Positions 35,080 through 47,081 of a stretch of DNA of 64,000 nt are shown in pieces (position 1 is the stretch's first letter; each line of letters opens with the position of its first letter). Under the pieces are notes generated by a model, which saw only the letters and a list, made by a program, of their open reading frames with translations, was not told the origin of the DNA and made no database searches. The stretch is from Corylus avellana. Lineage: Eukaryota; Streptophyta; Magnoliopsida; Fagales; Betulaceae. The position numbers and the translations under genes were made by a program. Where the stretch lies: assembly GCF_901000735.1 (NCBI RefSeq), contig NC_081542.1:32135871-32199870 (forward strand). The letters are read 5' to 3'.

Positions 35080-36121
35080 GGGAAAATTACACTTTACCCC
35101 CCTAAAGTTGTCAGCGATTTGCAATTCCGCCTCCAAAGTTTCAATTTTTGCAATCCACCCCCCTAAAGTTTCAATTTTTTGCAATTCAGGCAATCCGTCA
35201 GTCAAAGCCGCTTTGACTGACGGAACAGTAATCATGTGCGCCACACGTGATCACTGTTGGCCTTTTTGTACCCAAAATGCCCTCACCCACACCTTACCCA
35301 CAGCAAACGGCGTCGTTTGATGCTGCTCCTTCGCCAGAGGTCGTTGATGGGTCATTGCTCGAAAATTTGCCTTTACCTGCAACAAGATGGAGAGCCCAAA
35401 TGACGGAATCTCCTGCAACAGATCATAATCTCCTCCTCTGCCCCCTTTGGCGTTCAAAGACAAAGTCCCCTTTAACAATAAATTAATTCAAACTTTGAAT
35501 GTCATTTTCTACAAAATTAATTCAAATTTTAATTATTCATTTTGTTGACAGTCTTCCTAAAGGGATCGCACAAGTCAATTTGTTGCTTGTATGTTTTGTT
35601 TGTTGGTGGCATGCAGATCTTCAGGAAAACCATGTGCTGCATTTGGATTGGTTAATTAAGTCTAAGCTCAAAGAAAGATGTTGGGAGATGAGAGCATCCC
35701 AGAAAGCTAACGCGTTGCCCCACGCCTTGTCCTCTTCCATGTGCTTGCCCCACACCTTGTTCTCCTCCCACAAACAAGCCAGATCTAAGCAAAGCCAACC
35801 AAGTTCGAAGCCAGGTTTTAGGGATTCAACGAACTCCAGCATGGGGGTATTTTGGGCGTGAGTTGGGTTGGGCATGGGTCACATGGGTTGGGCGTGCGTG
35901 CGTGATGGAAAAGCATGGGGGTATTTTGGGTACAAAAAGGCCAACAGTGATCACGTGTGGCGCACATGATCACTGTTCCGTCAGTCAAAGCGGCTTTGAC
36001 TGACGGATTGCCTGAATTGCAAAAAATTGAAACTTTAGGGGGGTGGATTGCAAAAATTGAAACTTTGGAGGCGGAATTGCAAATCGCTGACAACTTTGGG
36101 GGGGTAAACTGTAATTTTTCC
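35080..36121. mobile_element. Long-TIR Mutator-like element, present only in haplotype Y
   Basis: This 1042 bp element has inverted ends of about 200 bp (35080-35283 and 35915-36121). They start GGGAAAATTACACTTTACCC and include GCAATCCACCCCCCTAAAG, a GTCAGTCAAAGCCGCTTTGACTGAC inner palindrome and GTACCCAAAATGCC. The 9 bp direct repeat TTTTTTTTA flanks it at 35071-35079 and 36122-36130. The empty site is at 6965-6985 and 40180-40200. The 630 bp interior is less AT-rich, has no transposase and no long frame, and includes an intron-like GTATGTTTTG...GGCATGCAG stretch, so it may be captured host DNA (Pack-MULE). The source was not identified. Confidence 0.82.
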
Positions 36122-36130
36122 TTTTTTTTA

Positions 36131-36672
36131 TGAACAAATTGGCTTCTCAAACACAGCAATACTTTAAGAGAAAATAGCTCTAAAGCTTTGAATACTGATA
36201 ATTCTCTCTTAGCACAATATGAAATTTTGTCTCTCTATTGCTCTAAAGAGTCCTATATATTAAGCAACTACGAATTAGATTTCCTTGTTGAAGTAGAAAA
36301 CCTCATAATGAAAAATCTACAATAGTGTCCGGATGGCTAACGGTTTCGTTCGAACGAAACTAAGGTTTTATAGAAGTCTAAGCTGAAGATGGAAAACCCC
36401 CTAATGCAGCAACAACATGCTTCCATTCGGACGGAGGTGACTTCCATTCTGACGTGGCTTCACTCGTTCGAACGGACTTGTGAACATGCAGCAAACAAAG
36501 CTCTCAGTTTTTACTATGTAACTCATCACATTCAGACGGACAACGAACGTGCAGCCAACGGAGCTCTCGGGTTTACTAACGTAATGCAGACGTTCGGACA
36601 CAAGTGAACGCTCTTGCAAACGAAGCTTTAACCAAGAAAAAATTACAGTTTCGGACACCAAATTAGTCAACC
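36131..36672. repeat. LTR-like remnant, copy B, right part
   Basis: This is the allele of 6975-7516, with GTTCGAACG and TTCGGACGG words. The 72-codon frame at 36389-36607 is not a believable gene. Confidence 0.35.
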
Positions 36673-36681
36673 TAAAAACTA

Positions 36682-37095
36682 TGGAAAATTATAGTTTACC
36701 CCCTAAAGTTGATAGCATTTTTTAATTTGAACACCAAAGTTTCAATTTTTGCAATCCACCCCCACAAAGTTCCAATTTTTTTTCAATTCGACCAATATTA
36801 TCCCAAAATTCCCATATTGCCCCTAATTTTTATTTTTATAATTTTTTTTTTTTCAAAAAAAAAAAACAAATTTGAGAGTGCAAAAATGGCTAGATGGTCA
36901 AGCCACTCTGATTTTTTTTTAAAAAAAAATTTTTTATAAAAAAATAAAAATTAGGGGTAATATGGGAAGTTTTAGATACAATTGGTCAAATTGTAAAAAA
37001 TTGGAACTTTGGGGGGGTGGATTGCAAAAATTGAAACTTTGGTGTTTGAATTGAAAAACGCTGTCAACTTTGAGGGGGTAAACTGTAATTTTCCC
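36682..37095. mobile_element. Palindromic MITE, AATTACAGTTTACCCC family, copy B
   Basis: It is the same insertion as 7526-7947, flanked by TAAAAACTA. Its termini are shared with the element at 35080-36121. Confidence 0.72.
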
Positions 37096-37138
37096 TAAAA
37101 ACTAATAGAAATAAAAATAAAAGTAGAAGAGAAAGATT

Positions 37139-37152
37139 ATTTATCAAATACT
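37139..37152. other. Empty target site of the LINE at 41219-47125
   Basis: A single copy of ATTTATCAAATACT lies here between flanks that match the outer sides of the LINE (ATAGAAATAAAAATAAAAG to the left, AAGGGC.TGTTTGGGATTACG to the right). This is the pre-insertion state. Confidence 0.92.
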
Positions 37153-37153
37153 A

Positions 37154-37362
37154 AGGGCATGTTTGGGATTACGTGGACTAAAAATGCTTTTAACACTAAA
37201 AAAGTCCGTTTGAAGAAAAAAAATACTCGTTTGGTAAAAAAATTAAAAGCACTTTTAAGTGTCCAAAAAGCCTAAAAATGGTCAAAACACATTTTTAGCA
37301 AAATCTTAAAAATGAAGCTTTTGTTCAAAAGCTCTATTTCTCAAACGCAATCCCAAGCGCTC
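37154..37362. mobile_element. hAT-like MITE, copy B
   Basis: The ends AGGGCATGTTTGGGATTACG and CGCAATCCCAAGCGCT are inverted, with an AAAGCACTTTTAAG-type interior. The equivalent copy is at 47141-47349. Confidence 0.55.
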
Positions 37363-38283
37363 TAAGTCTATTTGAGTCTTTGGTTTTTTGTTATATGTAT
37401 CTTTTAAGCTTTTGGATTCTTTGCTGGCAGAGAAAAGAAAGAAATAAAAATAAGAAAGTTGGTACACGAAGAGAGAAAATCGAAAAGAAAGGAAAGAGTC
37501 GAATTGTGGAAGAACAAAGAAAGCTCTAAATAACTATAATGGGTGAGCAAAAAAATGTAAAAATGTGGCATGTCATGTTTTGAGGGACTATTCTATATTC
37601 TTTTATCTTTCAGGGGGTGGATTTTTGGTTAAACGCTCATTACCCCTTATGATTTAAAGACTTTATTTTTTTCTACCTTGGTTTCAATTCATATTGTAAA
37701 TGGAATCTCACTTATGGTTTAAAACGAAAATTGTACTTCCATTCAAAATTCGTTTATAAAATTGACAGAAGTTCCCGTCAACCCAATAAAAAATTGACAT
37801 GTGGTCATAGGAGGGCCCCGATACCAACAAAGGAATCGAGGGACTCTAGGAGGCCCCGATAATCAACAACCGACGGCAGAGAAAGACCCAAGAATATATC
37901 TTTAAATTCCCATGAATGTTTTTACTAATCATCTAAGTAAATTAGGGAACTCTTGTAAGGCTCAGCTACTTTGCTGCCAAAGAATCTAAGCAAGGGCCAT
38001 CCGCAGGTTCAAGGACATACATCTTAAAATTTTCATGAATAGATTTACTAATCATCCAAGAAAATTGGGAGACTTCTATATGATCCAGTAAGTACCCACC
38101 TAAGAATAAGGCCCACTCTCAATATCAAGCCTAACTAGTTTGTGACCTAATGGGCTTAAGCCACCATGACCCCTCCAACCAAGGACGAAGCCATCTTTGA
38201 GTTTGGAGGGACCCATGGCCAAAATGTTTTTAGGGAGGGACCAATTGGCAAAAAATACATTTTATTTTATTTTTTGCCTTAAA
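37363..38283. other. Non-coding flank, repeat-like
   Basis: No gene is visible. The sequence matches 47350-48280. It includes AGGAGGCCCCGAT and GGAGGGACCCATG blocks, suggesting old retroelement DNA, but no domain can be read. Confidence 0.4.
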
Positions 38284-38383
38284 NNNNNNNNNNNNNNNNN
38301 NNNNNNNNNNNNNNNNNNNNNNNNNNNNNNNNNNNNNNNNNNNNNNNNNNNNNNNNNNNNNNNNNNNNNNNNNNNNNNNNNNN
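38284..38383. other. Assembly gap (100 N)
   Basis: There are exactly 100 N. The left flank continues, judging by 48271-48290, into AATGTTC. The right flank is a repeat of 5170 onward. The two flanks are therefore not neighbours in either haplotype. Confidence 0.99.
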
Positions 38384-39065
38384 TATGGGTAGATTCAGAC
38401 AATCCCAAACCTACCAGTTCGGTTTGGTTAATCGATAAAAATAATTTTATACCAATTAACCGAACCGAACCGACGTCGGTATAAAAAATTCATATTGATT
38501 TTTGAACCACAAAAATCGGTTGACAGTTAATTTCGGTTCAGCCGTCGTCGGTAGGTGGTCGGTAATCGGTAATCGGTAAGCGGTTAATTTGCGGACCATG
38601 CTCGTGGCCAACCTGAAAAAAGGGCAAATTGTGCAGACTGATTAAGTTCAGAGGCAACACAGAGAGCTTGAACCAGAACATAGATTAACCAAATTCCCCA
38701 GGTCTTTGGGCAAACTAGAAAGCCAAGGGCATCCCAAGAGTTTCAATGTGTTTTACAATACGATGAGTGACACATAGGATTGACTAAATTGTGTGTGTCT
38801 AATGATTTGTCACTTGGCAAAACGGTGTGTTTTAGAATAGATTGATGGATGCTACGGAATTGGAGAAAAATGTATCGAAAGGGTTTAAGACGCCTATTCG
38901 ATAAACTTAAGGAGTTAAAAAGTGAACAAAATTAAAAAATAAAAATAAAGTTGAGGGTTTTATTAGTTTTTACAAGTTGACTCATGAATTTATTATAGAT
39001 TTACCTTTTTTTTAGTGAGTTATTTTATCTTCCTTTTTCTAATGTTTAGATAAAAAAAAAAAAAA

Positions 39066-39149
39066 GGTAGCTCAATCGGCTGGGATCACGCCTAATGAAG
39101 CGGAGATCACTAATTAGAATCTCCCTCCCCCCTTCTTGTGCGGACATGT
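39066..39149 (+). mobile_element. tRNA-derived SINE head, repeat of 5852-5935
   Basis: It is identical to the C1 copy, including the degenerate B box. Confidence 0.55.
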
Positions 39150-39507
39150 AAAAAAAAGAGAAATGGAAAATTTCACTTAACAATTACCTCTTTAAGTCTA
39201 AAAATTCTCAATTTAATATATCAAACTTTTAATTTTTTGCAATATTACCCCTCTATTAGGCTTTTCTTTTGAATTCTGTCAAAATTTCCCAATACTTTCC
39301 TTTTTTCTTTTTTCTTTTTTTTTTCTACTATAAAACAATAAAATAAAAAATTGAAAAGATTTAGGTGTGAGTATTTTTACAAATTTTGTTAAATCCTGAC
39401 AAACGCTAAAATGTTTGCATTTTTTTAAAAAAATATAAAATAGACTCCAAATACACCTAGGGGGAGGTGAATAGGTGTTTATCACAAAATTTGCATAATT
39501 AAAAATA

Positions 39508-39897
39508 GGGGAAACTTCACTGAAAACCCCTGAACTTCCACCCGATTTGATAAAACCCCCATAAACTTCAAAATCTCTCAATTTAGTCCCATGAACTTTC
39601 AATTGCTCTCAGTTTGGACCCCTTCGTCAGATTTTAAACGTTACATGACATTTATACCCCTGACTTTTGTATAAAATTCCAACTTCCAAAACGTTTTTTT
39701 TATTATTATTATTATTTTAAAAAAAAAACAAAAATCATGAATATTTTGGTCTTTTTTGTATTTTTAATGGCTAAAATTGACGGAAGGGTCCAAATTGAAA
39801 GTAATTAAAAGTTTAGAAAACTAAATTGAGAGATTTTGAAGTTTAGGGGGTATTTCAAAACGGGTGGAAGTTCGGAGGTCTTCAATGAAGTTTCTCC
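39508..39897. mobile_element. Palindromic MITE, repeat of 6294-6683
   Basis: It is identical to the C1 copy, with TTAAAAATA on both sides. Confidence 0.75.
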
Positions 39898-39913
39898 TTA
39901 AAAATATGAAGCA

Positions 39914-40730
39914 TGCAATCATTCACTAAATATAATAGAAAGCAGTAAATCAATCAGACACAAATATTTGGTGATAAAAAGGAAACATTTTATAAATCTC
40001 TCTAAAAGTAAAACCTCTCCGGAAGAGCCAAACACAAGAAATCACTAAAAGAAAATCCAGATTACAGACACAAAGACACTTACAACCCTCTGTAAGATCA
40101 ACAAGGTTCTTGCTTGTCCTTTAGCTCGACAATCTTCTTGAAGTGATTCTCCTTTATCAGATCCTCTGATAGACTTCTTATTTTTTTATGAACAAATTGG
40201 CTTTTCAAACACAGCAACACTTTAAGAGAAAATAGTTCTAAAGCTTTGAATACTGATAATTCTCTCTTAGCACAATATGAAATTTTGTCTCTCTGTTGCT
40301 CTAAAGAGTCCTATATATTAAGCAACTACGAATTAGATTTCCTTGCTGAAGTAGAAAACCTCATAATGAAAAATCTATAGTAGTGTTAGGATGGCTAACG
40401 GTTTCGTTCGAACAGAACTAAGGTTTTATAGAAGTCTAAGCTGAAGATGGAAAACCCCCTAATGCGGCAACAACATGCTTCCATTCGGACGGAGGTGACT
40501 TCCGTTCTGACGTGGCTTCACTCGTTCGAATGGGCTTGTGAACATGCAGCAAACAAAGCTCTCAGTTTTTACTATGTAACTCATCACATTCAGACGGACA
40601 GCGAACATGCAGCCAACGGAGCTCTCGGGTTTACTAACGTAATGCAGACGTTCGGACACAAGTGAATGCTCTTGCAAACGAAGCTTTAACCAAGAAAAAA
40701 TTACAGTTTCGGACACCAAATTAGTCAACC
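39914..40730. repeat. LTR-like remnant, repeat of 6700-7516
   Basis: It is identical to the C1 copy, lacking the long-TIR insertion seen at 35080. Confidence 0.35.
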
Positions 40731-40739
40731 TAAAAACTA

Positions 40740-41161
40740 TGAAAAATTACAGTTTACCCCATAAAGTTGATAGCGTTTTTCAATTTGAACACCAAAGTTT
40801 CAATTTTTGCAATCCACCCCCACAAAGTTCCAATTTTTTTTCAATTCGACCAATATTATCCCAAAATTCTCATATTGCCCCTAATTTTTATTTTTATAAT
40901 TTTTATTTTTTTAAAAAAAAAAACAAATTTGAGGATGCAAAAATGGTTAGATGGTCAAGCCACCCTGATTTTTTTTTTTAAAAAAAAAATTTATAAAAAA
41001 ATAAAAAAATAAAAATTAGGGGTAATATGGGAAGTTTTAGATACAATTGGTCAAATTGCAAAAAATTGGAACTTTGGGGGGGGTGGATTGCAAAAATTGA
41101 AACTTTAGTGTTCGAATTGAAAAACACTGTCAACTTTGAGGGAGTAAACTGTAATTTTTCC
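40740..41161. mobile_element. Palindromic MITE, repeat of 7526-7947
   Basis: It is identical to the C1 copy, flanked by TAAAAACTA. Confidence 0.72.
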
Positions 41162-41303
41162 TAAAAACTAATAGAAATAAAAATAAAAGTAGAAGAGAAA
41201 GATTATTTATCAAATACTTTTTTTTTTTTTGATAAGTAAAAAGATGAATTAAAGAGCGCAGAGGGGCGCAACCCTAGTACACAGGGAGTATACAAGAGAG
41301 CGA

Positions 41304-44300
41304 CTAAGAGGAAGAAAAAGAGGAAGAAAACATAAAAAGAAAGTCAGGGAAGCTAATCACTATAGGCGCTAGCCATCCAGCAGTCCAAGTGAAAAGAGTG
41401 TACAAGAAAAAGTGTACAATGTCCTCTATATTCCTAGATGAGTCCTCGAAACATCTAGCATTTCTCTCACTCCAGATGCACCACATGAGGCAAAGAGGAA
41501 CCATCTTCCACACCACAGCACTGCGAGACTTGCCACCCATCCACCAAGAAGCATACAACTCCCTAACACAACCAGGCATCACCCAACACAAACCAAACCG
41601 AGAGAACACGGCATTCCACAAGATACGCGCAACCCCACAATGAAGAAAGAGATGATCAACTGACTCCCCATCCGATTCACACATGCAACAACGATTTACC
41701 ACTACAATACCTCTCTTCCGAACATTATCCAATGTTAGAGTCTTCCCAAGCACGGCCGTCCAAACAAAGAAAGCCACTCTTGAAGGAACCTTAGTGCGCC
41801 AAATACTTTTCCAAGGGAAAGGGATGGGATTTGTAGAAGCAAGGATCTTGTAATAAGATCTTACCTCAAAAGTTCCTTTACGAGAAGAGATCCACCACAT
41901 CCTATCCTCCCCTACTCCACTCCTCGAATGCGCATACAAGAGCGTGTAGAAAGAGGCCAAGACCTCCACTTCCCAATCATGAACCCTGCGAATGAAGGAC
42001 ACGTTCCACTGCACAGAGCCATTTAGACACTCCCTGTTATCCGCAATAGAAGCATCCTTATTGGTGGCAATATTGAAGAGTCCAGGAAAAGCATCCTTGA
42101 GAGACATGGCACCACACCAGATATCCTCCCAAAACCTGATGTTGGACCCAAGACCAGGGACAAATCTGAAGTGACCTCGAAGTGACCTCCACCCCCTGCA
42201 TATATGCTTCCATAGCCCCACCCCATGTGGACCACTAGGATCCCTAGAACGCCAACCGCCCCAAACCGCACCATGCTTAGCCACCAAGATCTTCCTCCAC
42301 CAAGCCTCTTTCTCATGAGCAAATCTCCACAACCATTTCCCCAACAAAGCTTGATTCATCACACGCAAATTTCGGATCCCTAAACCTCCCTCAGAGATCG
42401 GAGAACAAACCTTGTTCCAACTAACCAAATGGAACTTAAACTCATCATTAATCCCACCCCATAAGAAATCACGTTGAATCTTCTCCATGCGCTTTGCCAC
42501 GGATGCAGGGATAGGAAACAACGACAAAAAATAAGTAGGGAGATTGGATAGGGTGCTTTTGATAAGAGTAATCCTGCCCCCCTTAGACAAATACAAGCGT
42601 TTCCATGGGGCCAGTCTTCTAGCGTACTTCTCCAGCATGTCCTCCCAACTAGCCTTGACCCTGAACGGTGCCCCCAGCGGGAGACCCAAGTACTTTAAAG
42701 GCATAGAAGCTGAACCGCAACCCAGGATGCCCGCCATAGAGCTCACATTATCCATACTACCGACAGGAACTAAAACAGATTTAGCCAGATTCACCTTTAA
42801 CCCAGAAACGGCTTCGAAGCAAACAAGCAAAGCACCAATGTTTCTTATTTGATTCGGATCTGCCCCACAAAAAACCAAAGTGTCATCAGCGAAAAGAAGG
42901 TGAGAGACGATAACCCGATCCGACTCCCTACTTCCCACTGAGAAACCAGAGATGAGACCCCTGTTAACTGAGGCATTGATCAACCTACTGAACGCCTCCA
43001 TAGCTATAACAAACAAGAAGGGAGAAAGAGGATCTCCTTGCCTCACTCCTCGCGAACTATCAAAGAAACCGGAAGAGGATCCATTGATCAGAACCGAGAA
43101 ACGCACAGACGAGATGCAATGTTCAATCCATGAACACCATTTCTCTCCAAAACCGCACCTTCTCAGTAAGTAAAGAAGAAACTTCCAATTCAAATGATCA
43201 TACGCCTTTTCCATATCCAGCTTGCACAACAAGCCAGGTTCCCCTAATCTTAACCGGCTATCCAAACATTCATTAGCGATGAGAACTGAATCTAGGATTT
43301 GCCTGCCTTTAACAAAAGCGTTCTGAGGTTTCGAAATGACCCAATCCATCACACTCTTCATTCTGTTGGCTAATACCTTAGCAACAATCTTATAAGTCCC
43401 TCCCACAAGGCTAATCGGACGAAAATCCTTAATATCGGAAGCTCCATGTGTCTTCGGAATAAGAGAGATAAACGTTGTATTAAGGCTTTTCTCAAAATAG
43501 CCTCGCTCATGGAACTCCGCAAGAACCGCCATAATGTCCTCCTTAATCACATCCCAGCAATCCTGGAAAAAGGCCATAGAAAAGCCATCCGGGCCTGGAG
43601 CCTTGTCCCTATCCATACCTCTCACCACCTCCCACACCTCCCTTTCCTCAAAAGGATCTTCCAACCTAGAAGCCTCACCAATAGACAACATATCAAAATC
43701 AAGATCATCCAACCTCGGTCTCCAGTTAAGACTCTCTGAAAAAAGAGACTCATAAAAATTGGTAACATGGTTGCTAATGACCTCTTGATCTGAAGTTGTA
43801 GAACCACCCACAATCAGAGACTCAATAGAATTCTGTCTTCTATTTGTATTAGCAATCTGATGGAAAATTTTCGTGCACTTATCTCCCTCCTTCAACCAAC
43901 GGATCCTAGATTTCTGCCTCCAACTGATTTCCTCATGTAAAAGGTAAGTCTCCAACTCTCTAGCTAGCAACCTCTTTCTCTCCATTTCTTCTACGGATAA
44001 CCCTCTCTCCTCTTCCACCCTATCAAGATCCTTTATATCATCCATGCGGGTTTTGATGCACCCTCCCACATCTCCAAATTCCTGAACATTCCAACTCTTA
44101 ATGTCCCCTTTGAGAGCTTTCATCTTTTTAGCCAGAATAAAACTCGAAGTGCCCTAGAAATGGTAAGACTCCCACCAGCTCCTAACTTTGTCCATAAAAC
44201 CCTCAGCTTTAAGCCACATATTCTCGAACTTGAAGGGTCTCTTGCCTCCCAAAAAACAATTACAATCAAGAATAATAGGAGCGTGATCCGAACACACACG

Positions 44301-44954
44301 AAGCATCCTCTTTTGTCGCATACTTGGGTAACGAGCTTCCCATTCTGGAGAGACTAAGAAACGATCTAGCCGTGACCAAGAGTGATTGTTAGACCAAGTA
44401 GAGACCCCCCCAGCTAATGGGAAATCCATAAGGCCCTGCTCCATTATAAAATCTGCAAATTCCCTCATTGCGGACCGAGAATAAGCCCCCCCTGATCTCT
44501 CACTAGGATAAAGAGTAGCATTAAAATCCCCTCCAATACACCAAGGCATATCCCACCAGCTCATAAGACCCGCCAGTTCCTCCCAAAGAAGACGCCTGAT
44601 GTTATCTCTATTAGGGCCATACATCCCCGCAAAAGCCCAAACAAAACCATCATCAACGTTTCTAAAAGAGCAAGCCGCCACAAAACTGCCCAAAGCCACC
44701 TCAACCTTCGTGACTACTCTTCTATCCCACAGAACCAAAAAACCACCCGAAGCCCCTCTCGAAGGGACATAGCACCACTCCGCGTAAGGGCATCCCCACA
44801 AACTTTTCACAAAATTGTTAGAAATATAATCCACCTTAGTCTCTTGAAAACACACTATATCCACTTTCCAACTTCTAAGAAGATTTCTAACCCTCAACCT
44901 TTTGTCCCTTACATTCAAGTCCCTCACATTCCAAGAAAGTATCTTCGGCTTCAT
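41304..44954 (-). pseudogene. LINE ORF2: endonuclease and reverse transcriptase; one in-frame stop
   Basis: The start is the ATG at 44954 (MKPKILSWNVRDLN). The endonuclease segment (44954-44157) has CFQETK, GGDFNATL and CSDHAPII. A TAG at 44156-44154 is in frame with the next 950 residues, which continue without a shift into the reverse transcriptase: KAPGPDGF, FVKGRQILDS, KLDMEKAYDHLNW, GVRQGDPLSPF and FADDTLVF. The zinc-binding CCMCESDGESVDHLFLHC follows, then a hydrophobic C-terminus ending at 41304. One stop codon is the only lesion I see in about 1,220 codons. It is otherwise an ordinary plant L1 ORF2. Confidence 0.92.
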
Positions 44955-47081
44955 TGAATAACTCGACAAGCCCTACCCTTTTTGCTATCCCTCAAAGAAC
45001 TACCACTGTGCACCTCATAATTAACGGAAAAATTAAGATTATTGAGTTCCCTCTTACCTTTTTTTCCGGTATTTGCTTCCGCTGCCACTCCCTCTTTCAA
45101 CACCTCTCCCACCTCCTTATTGATGTCCTCATTATCCGCCATGATGATCCCAAATACCTCCGCCAACCGCCCATCTTCACCATCACAAGAGACACCCACA
45201 AGCTTGCTAAAATGAGTTACATACTCCACCGAAATAGGTTCTTGATTCGCACACGGTTCCAAAGCTAAGGAGTCTGGAACATACTCCTCATCCTGCGAAA
45301 AACGATCCTCATTTCCAGAATACGCTACTTCCGAAGAACATAAGCCCTCGTCAAAGACACTGACCACAATCCCTTTCTCCTTAAGAGAGTAATCCGAATC
45401 TGGCAAAACCCACTTCTTCATACCCGATGGAATTTCCCCCTGCATGTCGAGCAGCTTCTGTTCACTACCTACGCCCTCCCCCAAGTCCTTCCCCGACATC
45501 CTCTGGCCCAACTCCGGTAGATTCCATCTTTCCAAACCCGGCGCAAGCTCTTCCTGAAAAATACACAAGTCCTTTCCAACGACCGGCGCCGTCTGACCCA
45601 ACTTGACAGTAATCACCTTCTTCGACTTCTCACGATCTTCGGCAACGAGCCCAGAAGGGTCCGACAGCACCAGACTGTGCGATGCCTCCCTTCGATCTCC
45701 TGCCGAAGGAACCGACGGCGCCTTGCCCAGAATACCCATTTCTAACTCGCCCAACCGCAACGACACCGGAGCTTGAACTATCGGCCTTATCGCCAGAGGA
45801 TGCAGACCATGACCGGCGTCCAGCACTCCTACCCTTGCCGCGTTCTCCTTCGTCGAGCCCTGCGCACAAGACACTGGCACACTTGTCGCCCGTGCCTGCG
45901 ACCCAGAGAAGGCCGACGAATCTACATTCGTCACGACCGGCGGTGTCCGACGCCCTGAGTGAGACGTTGAAGCGCCAGGATCCCCTGCGGGCCCAATGGG
46001 TTTCTCCTGACATGGCACCAATGCCTTACTACTATAGCACTTCAATAATTTATTGGGCCCAACTCCAGCTACATGAGCTTTGTCCTTCATCTGTGCTACC
46101 AAGATCTTTGATTGGGCCTTGGGCTGTAACTCACGCTGGCCCAAAAGCTGAGCTTGATAACACTCCTTAACTAGGCCCATCTGGGGACTCTCCAAGACAG
46201 GGAACCTATTAAAACCAGCAGATCCTTTCCCACACCCACAAGTCAGAAGCGAATCTAACCCATTCATACAGCTCCTGATATCCTCCTGTAACTTTAACAG
46301 GGAGATCTTCAACTTTTCCTTCTCCTCCGCACGCACGCAACCATGACAAGATGTTCCAGAGGCATGCCCATTAGCAGATTTCTCCTCGGAACTTGGACCC
46401 TTCTTCTGTTGTGCCCCACAACCGGCATCATCATTCCATGCAAGCCTAGTCGCCGAACCCTTCATCGGAGCCACCACCTGAGCCTCAAGATCTTTCGTAG
46501 CTTCCTTACCATGGCACACAGCCATATAATTTTGCCCAGACGAGTTGCTGATCCCAACTTTGCCTCCTACCAACCATTTAGGAACCCTCGCAATCGGTTC
46601 ATCATAGTGCCCAAACGGTTCCTCTACCTGTTTCGTTGAGGAGAGCAATACCTCAGAAAAACTCCTTCTCTGTTTTCCTAGCATCCCCAACGAACGGCTT
46701 GATGAAATTAATAGCTATCCAAAGCTCTGACTGAAGCCGATCCCATCCACACCTATTCCTACCTTCAGGCACCATAACTCTTCCACGCCTATCTCTGCCA
46801 TCATACTCCTCTAATACCAGAAATCTCCCATGCTTGTTGAAGCATTTCTGGACTAACGCACGTGGAAAGCTTCGAATAGACTCATCCCTAAAGACCCTTG
46901 AATCCTCCACTGACATCAGTTCACCAAAAATATTCACTAACCAAACCGCTTCTTTCCATTCCAACCGTATCGAACGCATCTTTCCTTTGCAACGCTCTTG
47001 AAGCTTCAGTACCGTGTCTCCATCCTTCACTACCAACACAAACTCCTTCGACTCCACTGACCAAGCTCTAGACAACCCCAT
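44951..47081 (-). pseudogene. LINE ORF1, one frameshift
   Basis: The N-terminal frame (ATG at 47081 down to about 46670) contains a DUF4283-like segment (KEAVWLVNIFGELM, FNKHGRFLVLEEYDG, QSELWIAINFIKPFVG). The reading then moves to another frame (to stop 44951), with the change between about 46690 and 46653. The rest, some 560 residues, is hydrophilic, has no CCHC knuckle that I can see, and shows no other domain. The stop TGA (44953-44951) overlaps the ORF2 ATG as ATGA. Confidence 0.82.

Larger units (their letters stand above)
28036..38283. other. Haplotype-Y copy of the CHUP1-like locus and flank (end of C2 plus C3)
   Basis: This span aligns with 1-8004, and beyond the LINE insertion site its last part (37153-38283) aligns with 47140-48280. 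It differs by SNPs, small indels, an extra 1.04 kb element at 35080-36121 and the absence of the 5.9 kb LINE. The arrangement is that expected of the other allele. Confidence 0.8.
38384..42377. other. Start of contig C4, a repeat of 5170-9163
   Basis: At a constant offset of 33214 the bases agree throughout, apart from one difference noticed near 42317. Both ends of the match fall on N gaps. This is the pattern of two contigs from one haplotype overlapping by 3994 bp without being merged. Confidence 0.88.

Noticed and set aside
45682..46170. 162-residue plus-strand frame
   Set aside because: It is antisense to LINE ORF1 and has no recognisable domain.
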